Origin: Phytophthora colocasiae | Taxonomy: Eukaryota; Oomycota; Peronosporomycetes; Peronosporales; Peronosporaceae | Reading direction: 5' to 3' | Length of the DNA: 64,000 nt | Assembly (NCBI GenBank): GCA_018806915.1 | Contig: JAGKQI010000098.1 | Coordinates: forward strand, 310,001 to 374,000 | Part shown: positions 30,925 through 43,195 of the stretch, piece after piece | Layout: each line of letters starts with the position of its first letter | How positions within the stretch are numbered: position 1 is the stretch's first letter | The notes under the pieces: generated by a model | What the model saw: only the letters and a program-made list of their open reading frames with translations | What the model was told of the DNA's origin: nothing | The model's database searches: none | Made by a program: the position numbers and the translations under genes

Positions 30925-31496
30925 GTGTTTCGTCGTCTTGGGGGGGGGGGGGGGTGTATTTGGCCAGACAACGAACACCAAGGACGACACCGACAGCAGG
31001 ACGCACGGACCGCGTCAACACTACATCTACATGTACCATAGTACACTAGTAATCGACGCCGCTTCAACAGCGGTACTGCATAAAACCCGCACAAGTGGAT
31101 GGCTGCCACAGGCAAGGGGGGCTTTGTCTAACTGCTAATAAACTCACTTCGCAATCTACTCTACAACGTCATAACCAAGTAAACTTATTAATGCCTGGTT
31201 CATACACAATTGGTGCCTTGCAAGAACTTGAAGCGTTGTGTCGCTCGAACGAGCGATATCCTATCCCTGGATGGGATTGCATTTCGAGCCGATGGTCAAC
31301 AAATCGTCAGCAAAATCTGCGAGCTCTACCACATGGGAGTCGGTTAGGTAACTCTCAACTTGAGAGTCTCAAGCCCTGAGCCCCGCATAAACGTCTTCGC
31401 AGCAGAGAACAGGACTGCTGCACACTTCCCCTTTTGCCTTCGGCAACCCAGACCACACGACACGACTATCAGTCTCGTACTTCGAAGCCCTGGAAA
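30925..31496. other. Intergenic with a 15-G run
   Basis: Includes a homopolymer of 15 G at 30940-30954, just 16 bp after the upstream stop codon. A weak open frame near 31190-31380 has no recognisable content. The last 100 bp contain pyrimidine-rich sequence and presumably the promoter of the GMC oxidoreductase gene. Confidence 0.4.
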
Positions 31497-33434
31497 ATGC
31501 TCCGTGGAAAGGCTTATTTGTGGGCCTGTGCTCTTGTTGCTTTCGCGTCTTCAAGCTCCGTCGTTGATGCTCAGTCCACATACGACGCAATTGTCGTTGG
31601 AAGCGGCCCCGGAGGTCTCGTTGCTGCCGAGTACTTGTCTCGTGATCCAAGCGTTTCGGTGCTGATCGTCGAGGCTGGACCCAAGTCCCTCGCTGCTTCT
31701 GGCGGCACCACGATGATCCCGGACTACGCGAAGAGCAAAGGTCTCACAGCTTTCGACATCCCTGGCGAGTACGAAAGCATTTCCTGGAATTCCAACTTCG
31801 CACAGTTCCGTGTGGACTGGATCTCCAGTCCTTCGACGTGGCTCGGTAAACTCGTCGGTGGTTGTTCGTCGGTTAATGCTGCGCTGTACTTCCGTCCCCC
31901 GAACGACTACGTCACAAACATGCAATGGCCATTCTCAGCCGATTCTATGATCGCTAAGATGGACGAGAACGAGAAGACCCACGGTGCTACGGACAAACCC
32001 TCGCCAGACGGCGTATGGTACAATCAGGAGGGCTACAACGTCGTCGCCAAGGCATTCCGAGCTCAAGGTTTTTCGGAAAAGACACTCAACGACGCTGCGG
32101 CACGCAACAACAAGAGCAAAACGTTCGGCCACGCCCCATACACCTTCAAGAATGGCCGTCGTGATACACCCGCCAACGCTTTTTGGAACAAGATGAAGAC
32201 TCGTCCGAACGTCAAACTTCTTACGGACACCAAGGTAGACTACATCTTGCACTCGGCAGGTAAGGCGACTGGCGTTATGTACGGCAACACCAAGGCTCAG
32301 CTCTCTTCACGCGGTACTGTCATCATGGCTGCTGGAGCTCTAAGCACCCCGAAGGTGCTCATCCAAAGTGGCATTGGCCCTGCCGACCAACTCAACATGC
32401 TGAAGGGTAACAACAACTTCCCCGGTGTCTCGCAGGGTGACTTGATCACCAACCCTTACGTTGGTCGTAACCTGTTTGACACGACTCTTGTCATCGCTTC
32501 GTTCTCGCACCCAGACATGAAGAGCTTCCGATACAGAGATTACCCGGCATGGGCTCTCGACCAGTACATGAACAAGAACGGCACAGGTCCCTGGAGTAAT
32601 CCCGGCCCGGTCCTCATCGGCTACGAGAACTTCCAAGTACAGGGACGCCAGTACGAGTTCCAGACTACAGTCCTCCCTCACGGATTCGGTGAGTTCGCCT
32701 CACGCAACGATGCACTTTCGACACCATTGTACATCAACAACCCGGAGTCTCGTGCTTCTTCTGGTTTCGACAGCAACGGACAGTGGCAAGCGTTCAAGGA
32801 AGGTAGTGCGTACTTCGGTACAACGCGTGACCTGGTCGCAATGCAGCAGTACGCCCAGCACGTCGTGAGTGCCATGACAGCTCAGGGAGCCACATTCCTC
32901 TCGGGCGCTTCTGACGCCAATGGTGTGGCCAACTGGGTCTCTTCAAACCGGGGACTCTTGACACAGCACTTTGGTGGTAGTTGCTATGCTTCTAGCGACG
33001 CATCCGCTGGGTCCAAGCGCTGTGCTGACAACAAGCTGCGTGTATTGGGCACCAGCAACATTTTCGTTGCCGATGCGAGCGCGATGCGTGATGGCACGGT
33101 AAACCCGTACGGCTTCATCATGTACACTGGGCGAGAGGCTGCCGGACAGGCTGCCAGCTACATTTCCGCCGGTGGTGCAGGTGCTGCGTGGGCGATTCAG
33201 AAACCAGCTCAGGGTGCCACTTGCAGCAAGATTGAAGAGAATGTCGACTACGCTGGCAATGACGTGGGCAATGTCCGCAACAGCAATGCAGAGGGTTGCT
33301 GTGCCGTTTGCCAGACCACGGCCGGATGCAAAGCGTACACGTGGACGAACTACAACGGTGGAACCTGCTGGCTCAAGAGCGCCAAGGGCACTTCGTCGAC
33401 CAATTCGGGTGCTCGCTCGGCTCAGCTCAGTTAA
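31497..33434 (+). CDS. Secreted GMC oxidoreductase with carboxy-terminal PAN/Apple domain
   Basis: FAD-dependent oxidase/dehydrogenase of the glucose-methanol-choline family, 645 residues from ATG 31497; the first residues (MLRGKAYLWACALVAFASSS) form a signal peptide ending near VDAQ. The Rossmann FAD motif VVGSGPGGLVAAEYLSRD follows at once, then the GMC signature around GGCSSVNAALYFRP, the AAGALSTPKVLIQSGIG segment and the carboxy-terminal VADASAMRDGTVNPYG block. The last 75 residues have six cysteines in a PAN_4/Apple-like pattern (TCSKIEENVDY, CCAVCQTTAGCKAYTW, CWLK). Such a tail may tether the enzyme to glycans. Likely extracellular, producing H2O2 or oxidising alcohols or sugars. Codons are C-rich, suggesting high expression. 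Confidence 0.92.
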   Translation: MLRGKAYLWACALVAFASSSSVVDAQSTYDAIVVGSGPGGLVAAEYLSRDPSVSVLIVEAGPKSLAASGGTTMIPDYAKSKGLTAFDIPGEYESISWNSNFAQFRVDWISSPSTWLGKLVGGCSSVNAALYFRPPNDYVTNMQWPFSADSMIAKMDENEKTHGATDKPSPDGVWYNQEGYNVVAKAFRAQGFSEKTLNDAAARNNKSKTFGHAPYTFKNGRRDTPANAFWNKMKTRPNVKLLTDTKVDYILHSAGKATGVMYGNTKAQLSSRGTVIMAAGALSTPKVLIQSGIGPADQLNMLKGNNNFPGVSQGDLITNPYVGRNLFDTTLVIASFSHPDMKSFRYRDYPAWALDQYMNKNGTGPWSNPGPVLIGYENFQVQGRQYEFQTTVLPHGFGEFASRNDALSTPLYINNPESRASSGFDSNGQWQAFKEGSAYFGTTRDLVAMQQYAQHVVSAMTAQGATFLSGASDANGVANWVSSNRGLLTQHFGGSCYASSDASAGSKRCADNKLRVLGTSNIFVADASAMRDGTVNPYGFIMYTGREAAGQAASYISAGGAGAAWAIQKPAQGATCSKIEENVDYAGNDVGNVRNSNAEGCCAVCQTTAGCKAYTWTNYNGGTCWLKSAKGTSSTNSGARSAQLS

Positions 33435-35348
33435 GCTGTATCAGAACTTGATAGGGATTGATGAACTGAAGATGTAAATGTGCATCACAAATAGAGATAC
33501 TGCTTTGCTTCTCCGTTACCATCACATATCCACAGGTTGCAAGTGGACATGTGCATATTCTGCTCATTTTTGAAATAAACCAAAGATACCGTTTTCGTTT
33601 GCAAGCCAGACCATGGAGATGGGGGCGGACAGTGGTCCACACTGAAATCAACATTAGATACTGTAATCAACTCACAGAGACCCGACTCATGACGGTCTAT
33701 TTTTTTTAACGACTGTGGGCGCTATGGTCCTCGTAGCAATGTTATGAGCTGCACAACTACATGTACAACCTAATACAACTGCATTGCATCCAGTCCCTGA
33801 AATCGGTTGGATGCCGACGATTTTGAAGTAGCAGCAACATGCTCTACGACAACGAAAAGCTCGCGCAATAACTAATAAACGTACACTGTATAGCCGCACT
33901 GTCATCGACACACAAGAATGGTAGACGGCTTTTCAGACTACAGACGAGAAAACTTCAGCCATGACGACCCGACGACTGGACGATCCACCGGTTCACACCG
34001 CGTGGCTCTATGGAGATCTCAAATCCGAACGAAGCAACAGCTCTTCAATCTCTTTTAGCGTTCGCTCACGACTAGCGCTGATCTTAGTTATGTCATGTAC
34101 ATGTACAGTAATGATCTCGGTGATCTAAAAGATCGCACAGAAATGTTCAGACGTGGTACCCTACCCCATGTTGGATGTGACACAAAGTGCAACAAGCCAG
34201 TCCAAATAGTCAATTCAATCCAAAACAGCATTGATCGTCGAGGGAAGTGAAGGTCGTTGCCCCCCCCACTCGATCTCCTAGAGGACCACCACATGGAGTT
34301 GTTGACTCACCACAGCTCGCACTCCCAGCGTGCAACGTTCGCTTCACTAATTAGTAACGTCTTCAATGCTGCGCCAGTCGTTTCTTGTCCCGCACCTGCT
34401 GATTAGAGCCTCCTTATTTCTACACGGTCAACATGAAAGCGACTGTCACCTTACAGCCACCACCACCGAAGCGAGAGAACCCACATTGCGCGACCACCGC
34501 AAAAAAGATGTAGCGACGCCAATGTGATGACTGTTGCATCTGGTTTAAGTCTCTGCTTGGGTGGCGGTATGATATCGTCCACCAGCCCCCTACCGTGTCA
34601 AACAGCGAGATCGTTGTGCAATCGTCGAAGATATCATCGACTTCCCGCCACCCTCGCTCGTTGACCCTGCTGATGGCCATTCCTGGTCCAGGAGTCCTGC
34701 CCTGGATGGACGATCCATCCGGCGGAGACCGCTGCAGCACCGCGATCACGTGGATGCTTGTCACGCCCAACACGGCAAACGTAGCGGAATAGTGTCGTCA
34801 CTTACGACGCGAAAGATACGAGCTATCCATAGATATACACGGTCACCTCCGTGTACTGGTGCACAATCAAAGCCGTCACAAATAGCGGCTTTGATTTTAG
34901 TCAGTCAATGAGCACGATGTAAATACCTATTTTTAGTGTGTATATTCGTAATTAGTCTGCACTAAACATATTCCACTTCTAATCAATATACCCTAAATTA
35001 CAGGAAATTACTGCCCATAGCCCCTTGTCTGAAACCCCGGCGCCCTCTTGTGGCCTGCTCGCTGTCTACATCAGTGAGAAAAAGAAAAGCTCCAGCGCAG
35101 AGCGAGGAAGGCAGGCACGCTCCGCCCCCGCACGTGTCAACGCTCCCCCTCCTGCAAGTCTCCGCGCGCCCATCTGCTCCGCGGCTCTTTCCTCTCTCGT
35201 CTCGTGGCGTTTTCTCCCTCAGAACGTCCCTACAGCCAGCGCTGTGCTCTTCCGCACGCGTCGACTGACGAGTAGGCAATCGCTTCGTCGCGGTGATTAG
35301 AAGAGCTCACAGTATTATAAGAGCTCATCTATTGACCTTGTTCTAAAG
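33435..35348. other. Long intergenic region, no convincing gene
   Basis: Nearly 2 kb without a recognisable protein. A 55-codon open frame at 33961-34128 (starting MTTRRLDDPPVH, ending hydrophobic) might be a small gene, but nothing supports it further. A perfect 11-bp stem hairpin is at 34865-34896. From about 35020 the DNA becomes C/T-rich and probably forms the promoter and 5' leader of the p300/CBP gene. Confidence 0.4.
34865..34896. repeat. 11-bp inverted repeat (hairpin)
   Basis: AATCAAAGCCG (34865-34875) and CGGCTTTGATT (34886-34896) are exact inverted copies separated by 10 nt. It lies in an A+T-rich stretch of the intergenic region. It could be an RNA 3'-end structure, a site for a dimeric factor or the scar of a small foldback element. 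Confidence 0.6.
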
Positions 35349-35453
35349 GTAAACGATTGCTCTACGTTATGAATGCCTCTTCGCCTTATTTTGCGGGCGA
35401 ACGTGCCATCAATGGGCGATTTACACTAACATTTACTATTTGACCTTTTACAG
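35349..35453 (+). other. Probable 5' UTR intron of the p300/CBP gene
   Basis: AAAG|GTAAAC at 35349 and CCTTTTACAG ending at 35453 frame a 105-nt intron that would end six bases before the start codon. Consensus donor and pyrimidine-rich acceptor are visible; use is inferred. Confidence 0.5.
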
Positions 35454-35459
35454 GCAGTT

Positions 35460-37724
35460 ATGGACTCCTCTCACGCATTTGTGGGGGACTTTGGCATGAA
35501 TATTAACGGTGGAGACAACCGCTTCATGAATCAGTTCAATTTAGGTGGAAGTGGTGTCAATAACGGAATGGATCTGTCTGGCGGTCTGGATTTCAGTGGT
35601 GGGATGAACCTCATGACGGACTCGTCCATGATGCTGGGCGGTAACACGTCCACTTCTACAGCAGGGCTCATTGACTTTCCAGACGAGCTTAACTCGCCCA
35701 AGACTGCAAGCAGCGGCCCCAGCACCAGCATGATGATGGATACGTCGTCAGCCTCAGCGCCCATGACGTCCACGGCGGACGCAATCCCGTTCCCGGCATC
35801 GCTGGCCTCCGAGTCTCTTACGAGCAGCGGCACCTCTTCCTCGTCGTCTGGAGGACTGGACGTGATGAACTTTATGAATACGACCGCGACCAGCAGTGCC
35901 ATGGGCAACAATGCCAATGGAATGGGCCTCGACATGAACATGGGTCTGAACATGGGCATGAATATGGGAATGAGCATGGGTATGAACAACAACATGGGCA
36001 TGGATATGAACGGCATGAACTTCGGCATGAACGACGGGAGCAATATGATGTTCAACAACATGCAGCACATGAACATGATGAACTCGCAGCAAAACTACTA
36101 CATGCCTCAGCAGCAGATGCAGCAGCAGCACTACATGCAGATGATGCAACAACAGCGTCTAAACATGCAGCGTCAGCAGCAGCAAAAAGCGATGCTTGAA
36201 CGCCAGCGACTAGCCCAGCAGCAGCAAACACAGAAGAGCAACGCTAACCAGCAAAGTCTCCAACAGCAGCAGCAGGCTGCGCAGCAAAAGCAGCAACAAA
36301 TGCTCGCGGTGGGTCAGGTTCCATCTCAAGTGGCTGCTCAGAGGCAATTAAGTGGAGGAAATTCAGGTGTGAACGCTGCACGTCCTCAGCCTCAAGCTTC
36401 GACTCCAAATACTGGAGCAGCTACGAATGCAGCTCGACCAACGTGGCAGTCTTCAGCGGACCAGGCACTGCGCAAGGAAATGTTGAATCATATTATGCGG
36501 GTGCTTCAGAATCAGCGCTCAAATGCACCAGCAAATTGGTTACAGAAGCTGCCGGAGATGGCACATCGACTCGAGGATGAGTGTTACCGTATTGCTAACT
36601 CGCGTGAAGAGTATGCTAACACGAGTACGCTCCAGTCTCGTTTACGTAGCATCGTACGTAGTGCCCAGACTCACCAGCGTAATATTGGAGCGAACGCCAT
36701 GAGACAGCCCGGTGCACCAAACCAAGCCCCTACTGCAACTCCACCAACTTCTACGTCTCCAGCGACGCCGATACCGTTTCCCGGCGCCCAAGCGGTTGCT
36801 CCAACGTCGAGCGGAGTTTCATCGGAAGTGAAAAACCTTGCCGCACACGCTATTCAAATGCCACCGGAGCTTCAGGATCCTCCGTCTCAAGTGAATACTC
36901 CGGTCAAGGTAGACGCGTCCCAAACTCAAGCGCCGCTGACAATGGATTCCTCTATGACGGATCGTTCGTCTTTAAGCGGCACGGGAATCTCGCCTCTTGC
37001 TGGACAGAATGGAGTGCAAGCGACACCTGGGTCTGCTGGTTCTAATGCAATAGCTAACTCGGCTGGTTCTGCTGCTAACTCGCCTGCTTCAGCTGCTCGT
37101 AACAAATCAGCCCAGATCATTTGGCAGTTTAAAGCCAAGGCTCAGCAAGTTACTTCGGCACTGGATAAGAACCAGACAGCGGAATACCACAACAAGTTGC
37201 GGCTCATGGTTCGCGATGACGTAAAAACTGCTGGATCGAAGGAAGTATTGCAGCGTCAGCAACAGCGATTGCTGCTGCTTCGTCACGCTATGTGGTGTAA
37301 ATCTGCGGAGGGCACATGTACGACGACTCCAAGCTGTGGTGAGATGAAGCGGCTTTGGGCCCACATGGGTGCATGCCAGCAGACTAATGCATGCTCATAC
37401 AGCCACTGTATTTCTTCCAAGTACGTGCTCTCGCACTTTCAGCAGTGTGTCAACCCGAAGTGTCTCGTGTGCCAGGTGGTGCGGTATCCTGTTGAAGTGA
37501 AGGAGAAAAATGGGGCGTTGATGCTCGATGCAGACCGTGCGCTGCAGCAGATTATTGCAGCGAGTCAGCGCCGGCAACGGATGCTTGCGATGAAGAAGCA
37601 GCAGGAGATGCAGCAGCAACAACAAATGCAGCAGTCTCAACTACCACAACAACCCATGCCACTGGCAATGCCCGCGCATCTGCAGCAACCTCAGGTGAAT
37701 GGCAGCGCCGCGGCAATGAACTTC

Positions 37725-37757
<33 letters not shown>

Positions 37758-40700
37758 GCCGGGCAAGCAATGAACCATGGCACTCCGGTAGGTGCAAACA
37801 TGACTTCCATGGGGATGGCAATGCCGAACGGAGGCAATCGCCCTGCTTCAATGACACCCAACGCAGCCCCTGTTGTAGCCAATGACATGATGCGTCAGCA
37901 GTTTCCTGCGAAAGCAGAAAACACTGTGCAACCGACGAACCTTGTCCCTGATGACCAACGACAACTCCAACTGATCAAGCAGAAACTAAGTGGGTGTTCT
38001 CTGGAGCAGTTAACGGCGCATTGCGTAAAACTGGAGAAGTGGGTGGAAGAGATCCGTGCGCGTATGAATGCTATTATGAACGAGTGCCGACAGCTACTGC
38101 ACCTGTCGAACTCGACGCAAGATCCGATTCAGAAGACCCAGTATGAAGGCCAGGTCCAAGAGAAACGAGTTATTCTTAAGCAACTGGATGTGAAATTCAA
38201 GCAATGCAGAAGCCAGCGGAATATTGTGAAGCACGTGATTGATGAGCGCAATGCTACCGCGACTCTACCAATTCAAAATGGCATGAATGCCGCCCCAAGC
38301 GTGATGCAGGCAATCCCAATGCCCGCTCAGATGCAGCAGCAACCTCTTACCCATCGACCGCAACCATCACCTGCCAATGCTTCTGTGACGCCAAAGCCAT
38401 CCCCGGATGACCTGCTGATTGAGGAAGATGACGTCCCTTCGAAAGTTGATGGGGGTGCTGCAGTCTCTGGAAAGCCTCTGGAAATGCCTATGGATCTACA
38501 AGATACAACTGCGACTCCTGTTTCCGTAGCCGCGCCACTGAACATGTTGACAGCACCACAGCAACCGACTGGAAACCAGGCTTTGGCAGGTATGAATGGC
38601 CCCCGCCCAGCGTTGCCAATGAACCAAACCCAAGGATATGGACATCACCAGAGTCAAATGCAACAGAATGGGAAGATGGGTAACCTGTCCGCAACTCCAG
38701 GTACTCTGGGAGTGACGGTAAAAGAAGAACCTCAGGTGAAATCGGAACCTTTAGGACCGTCTTCTACTGTAAAGGAGGAAGTGGCCATTAACCCCCTGAC
38801 GATGAACAATTCCAAGTTAAATGCTATGATGTCGGAGCACCGCCGAATGGATGCTAGCACGAGCTTACAGCTGCCTGCTGGCGCTGTAGGCACGCCAAAG
38901 GCGATTATTACGGCTAACGGAGGCAATGCAACCTCAAGCGTTGCAGGCGCAGCAACACCAGCACCGCCAGCTTCCTCGGAAGTTCCGATGTCTGTGCTGA
39001 ACGAACTGAGTAATGACGACTTGGCTTCTCATGTGGACTCACTAGTGACGTACTACAACGCAACCGTCTCTCCAACGAATTTGAAGAAGAAATTGGAAGT
39101 GATTTTGAAGGGGATGATGGATCACAAGTTTGGATGGGTGTTTAACTCGCCTGTGGATACTGTTGCGTTGAACATCCCGAACTACTTCAAGATTATCCGG
39201 AAGCCGATGGATTTGGGGACTGTCAAGAAAAAATTGGAGGCGGGCATTTACAAGCACATGGAGGAGTTTGCCTTTGATGTGCGCACTACGTTCCAGAACG
39301 CGATGCAGTACAACAGCGAAGACGAAGATGTCTACAGTCTTGCGAAGGACATGCTATCGGATTTTAACAGTGAAATGCGCAAGGTCGGAGCCGAAATTGA
39401 AATCGATGAAAAAGCGGCGCGTGCTAAAGAGAGCTCTTGCCGGCTTTGTGGTATCGAGCGTATGGTATTTGAACCTGCTGTCTTATACTGCAATGGCGAG
39501 TGTAACAGTCGTATCCGGCGGAATTGCTACTATTACACTTCAGCAGACAACAAGTATCACTGCTGCCACCAGTGCCACGCTAGTCTTCCAGATACCATCA
39601 AGCATAATGAAGGCCGCCAGTACCAGAAGAACGAGCTCTCACGAAAAAAGAATGACGAAGTGCACGAGGAGCCTTGGGTGCAGTGCGACAAGTGCGAGCG
39701 TTGGGTTCACCAGATTTGTGCTCTTTTCAACGGGAAGATCGACAGCGAGAAGAAGCCGCAACTCGTCAAGACTGAGGGAGGCCAATCGACTGACAGCGGC
39801 GATGCATCTTCATCGCCTTCGGCGTCTTCCAAGTCTACCACGGTCACGACTACGGTGGTCAAAAGTTCGTCGGCATCAGGATCGAAAGGGACGGTGCACT
39901 CAATCACGACATCTCCAGGCAGTGAATTCCTGTGTCCAGAGTGCTTACTGGAACATCGCAAGAGTGAGCCACAAAAGTATAAGATCGGGCGTCACGCTTT
40001 TAGTGCAAAGGACCTGCAGCGCACGAAGTTATCAGATTTTTTGGAACGTCGCATTACCAAGTCACTACAAGCAGAGCGTGAGGACGAGGCGAAATGGACG
40101 CAGCGTGACGTGAAAGATGTTGAGACGGCGGAAGGTCTCACAGTACGTTTGGTCTCGAACATTGAAAAGCAGCTGATGGTGCGCGATCGCATGTTCCAGC
40201 GGTATAAGGACTCTCACAAGTATACTTCGGAGCATCGCTTCAAGTCTAAGTGCATCTGCATGTTCCAAGAGATTGACGGTGTGTCGGTGCTACTCTTTGG
40301 TATGTACGTGCACGAATTCGACGAACAGGAGGCAGATTGCAACTCGCGCCGCGTGTATATTTCGTATCTGGACTCGGTGAACTACTTCAAGCCACCTCAT
40401 CTTCGTACGAAAGTGTACCACGAGTTGCTGGTCGCGTATTTCGACTTTGTCAAGCAGCGCGGCTTCCACACAGCGCATTTATGGGCATGCCCTCCTTTGA
40501 AGGGTGACGATTATATCTTATACTGTCACCCGGAGTCGCAAAAGACACCCAAGTCCGACCGCTTGCGTGCTTGGTATGTGGACATGCTAGTAAAGGCTGA
40601 AAAGGAAGGAGTGGTGTGGCATATCACTAACATGTACGACGACTACTGGCGTAATGACAACACGCCGTGTGCACTGCCATACTGCGAAGGCGATTACTGG

Positions 40701-42077
40701 GTCGGTCTGGCTGAAGACTTAATCGAGAAGTTGGACGCTGAGAAGCCGAAGAAAATCGTCAACAAGCGTGGCTCCAAGTCGCACAAACGCAAGAACTCAG
40801 ACACGAAGAAGGCAGCGAACAAGAAATCGAAGTCCAAAAAGCCAAAGCGCCGAAAGACTGCAACTGGTGGAGAGGCGTCTGGCGATGAAGATGAAGACGA
40901 TGATGCACACGAAATCGCTCCGCCGGCAAGCAACCGCACACTGACGGTAAAGTCATTGGATAATCCAGACCGGAAGCTTTCGGACCCTTTGATGCACAAG
41001 TTGGGTGAGGTGATCGAGCCTATGAAGGACGACTTCTTAGTGGTCAAGCTAGTTCCTTGCTGCCGTGTGTGCAACACGTCGGTGGTACAGGGCGATTTAT
41101 GGATTGACCACAGTGTGAAAACGGAGGGCGGTCTTAACCCGAAGGTAGTACAGACGGCACTTTGCGATGGATGCTATCAGAAGTTGAAGGTCGTATCGGT
41201 CGCAGGTTCATCCGCAGCCCACCATCGACTGCAGACGCGGCTGGACGCTCTTACTAAGGAAACGGTTGCTCTACCCGAGCGGTGCACGGATCCCGACGAG
41301 GTCAACGACAGCGAATTTTTCGACACCCGCCAGGCCTTTTTGAGTCTCTGCCAAGGTAATCACTACCAGTTTGATGAGTTACGGCGCGCGAAACACTCGT
41401 CCATGATGGCCTTGTACCATTTGGGTAATCCGAACCCCAACGCCTACGTGTACGAGTGCAATGCGTGCACACGCGACATCGTGACGGGCAACCGATGGCA
41501 TTGCCACACGTGTCCGGACTTCGATGTGTGCGATGCCTGTTATGCGAAGGAGAAGCATGAACACCCACTGGAAATGGTGCCGACCAGTGGCGGAGGAGCC
41601 GTCGGAGCTGGTGCAGGGTCTGCTGGACCTGGAGGTGCAGCAGGCAACGCCGCGCTGTCGGCCGAGCAGCGGCGTCTTCGCGAACAGCGGGCCAAAAACG
41701 TTCGGTTGCACATGCAGTTGCTGGTTCACTCGAGCTCGTGTGCTGACGGCAACTGCGGATCGTCGAACTGCGAGAAGATGAAAGAGCTGATGCGCCACGG
41801 AGCACAGTGCAAGCAGCGTGCTTACGGCGGTTGTACGATCTGTCGGCGCGTTTGGGCGCTTCTGCAGCTCCACGCCCGACAGTGTCGCCAATACGAATGC
41901 AAGGTGCCGCGCTGTCACGATCTGCGCGAGCACGTCCGCAAGTTGCAGCTACAGCAGCAGCTCATGGATGACCGTCGTCGTGCCGCTGTGACCCAACAGT
42001 ATCGTCAGATGCAGAGCGAGCGCCAGCAAGAGCAGCAGAACCAAGCTCAAGGCGATGACCCCATGCCTCAGGCATGA
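35460..42077 (+). CDS. p300/CBP-type histone acetyltransferase (KAT3)
   Basis: Nuclear transcriptional co-activator that acetylates histones from acetyl-CoA. Single exon, 2,205 residues. Residues 1-300 are low-complexity, Met/Asn/Gly-rich then Gln-rich. A KIX-like helical region is at about 327-410 (RKEMLNHIMRVLQNQR). TAZ1 is at about 603-680 (HAMWCKSAEGTCTTTPSC, CVNPKCLVC). The bromodomain is at about 1205-1305 (FNSPVDTVALNIPNYFKIIRKPMDLGTV, split here by description). A split PHD/RING-like region at about 1324-1500 (CRLCGIERMVF, WVQCDKCERWVHQIC) contains a Ser/Thr-rich insert. The KAT11 catalytic domain is at about 1557-1757 (HLWACPPLKGDDYILYCHP). A lysine-rich spacer, ZZ finger (about 1993-2040) and TAZ2 (about 2067-2165) complete it. 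Domain order matches animal and plant CBP families. Confidence 0.96.
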
Positions 42078-42272
42078 TCGACAGCACTAGATTGAGCGGT
42101 TGAGGAGCCAACATGTCGAGTGTAGCATAGGATAGGGCAAACAAACCATACTAATTGTAGATGTGTGTCAACGTGGCTAAAGTCTCTGCAAACAAATGAA
42201 GGACTTCCAAAAATCGCCTATGCACACGGACCAAACCTCTCCCATATGGAGGACTATCGACGTACCATATCG

Positions 42273-42328
42273 GTACCAAGCGATGGTCAGACACCAAAGA
42301 CGTCTGACCAAGTGAGGTGACTTGGTAC
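42273..42328. repeat. Nested inverted repeats downstream of p300/CBP
   Basis: Outer arms GTACCAAG (42273-42280) and CTTGGTAC (42321-42328) enclose inner arms GGTCAGAC (42285-42292) and GTCTGACC (42302-42309); both pairs are exact. The 56-bp block can form a long interrupted hairpin. It lies about 200 bp after the p300/CBP stop codon, so a 3' UTR structure or a miniature transposon remnant are both possible. Confidence 0.6.
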
Positions 42329-42454
42329 ACGTTTAGTTCTTAGGTCAACGGTGTTCTTCATGTTCTGGGCGAGAACAACGAAAATGCAGCGAGTTGATCA
42401 GAAGCTCTCATTTTCAATTTGCCTACACAAGAGCTACACGTACCTCTGTCTACC

Positions 42455-43151
42455 ATGGCGCCAACCGGAAAGGGGAAAGGCAAGACTAAGGGGAAGAACT
42501 TCACGAAGTCGGAGATCATGCGTAAGGCAGGCTGATGACGTTCTATTTAATGGCGTGGCTGACTTGTCTATCCACTTTAGGAATGCTGGACATCGTGGAA
42601 GATATTCTTCCGTTTGGTGCTGAGCAGTGGCAAAACGCTGCGTCTCAGTTCAACACGAACATCCCTGCAGGTTGGACCGAAAGAGATGGTGACAGCCTAA
42701 AGAGAAAATTCCAGAAGCTCGTGCGAGTGCCCAAGCCGACTGGTACGCGGTAAATGTGCTGCAGTATTGCGTATCCATCTAATTGGTTTGCGGTCGTGCA
42801 GGTGACGGCACGTGTCCGGAGGAGGTTCGACGAGCTAAACGCTTGCAGTACGCCATTGAGGCGGCTATGGCGGTAGTCGATCTCAATGATGACTTTGTCG
42901 AGGCGGCTCCTGCAGAGCTGCCCGACTGTACTGTTCACTCACCTCGAGTTGCGCATGAGCATCGACATAAATTCCGAACTAAGCTCTGCCCTTTGGGATG
43001 TTTTTGGTGGGCTCGAGTGGACCAAAGGAGGACTATACCACCACCAAGTGGTGTACTATATCGCACCCACATATGGGTTTGGTACGGCATGTGGGAGATT
43101 TTTGGAAGTCCTTCAATGAACGACGTGGATCAAGCCTGCGCATACTATTGA
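42455..43151 (+). CDS. DUF6818-like (SANT/Myb-related) protein, possibly truncated
   Basis: Three exons, 42455-42521, 42581-42742 and 42802-43151, spliced in phase, give about 192 residues. A lysine/glycine-rich start (MAPTGKGKGKTKGK) is followed by NFTKSEIMRMLDIVEDILP, WQNAASQFN, DSLKRKFQKLVR, PTG and CPEEVRRAKR, the pattern of the DUF6818 domain that is abundant in oomycete proteins and looks like a DNA-binding helical fold. After about residue 125 the sequence becomes odd (Trp/Arg-rich, no family similarity), suggesting a frameshift or truncated end compared with longer members. Function unknown; some such genes appear to be transposon-derived. Confidence 0.6.
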
Positions 43152-43195
43152 AAAGAGTCTTTCTAACGTGAGATACGATCGCAGCTCCCTTCTAT

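Noticed and set aside
33687..34773. Small minus-strand frames in the intergenic region upstream of p300/CBP
   Set aside because: Low-complexity or random-looking translations, no splice partners and no conserved motif.
39268..40113. Second frame of 281 codons inside the p300/CBP gene
   Set aside because: Arg/Ser-rich by-product of the overlapping frame across the bromodomain and PHD region, without its own domain.
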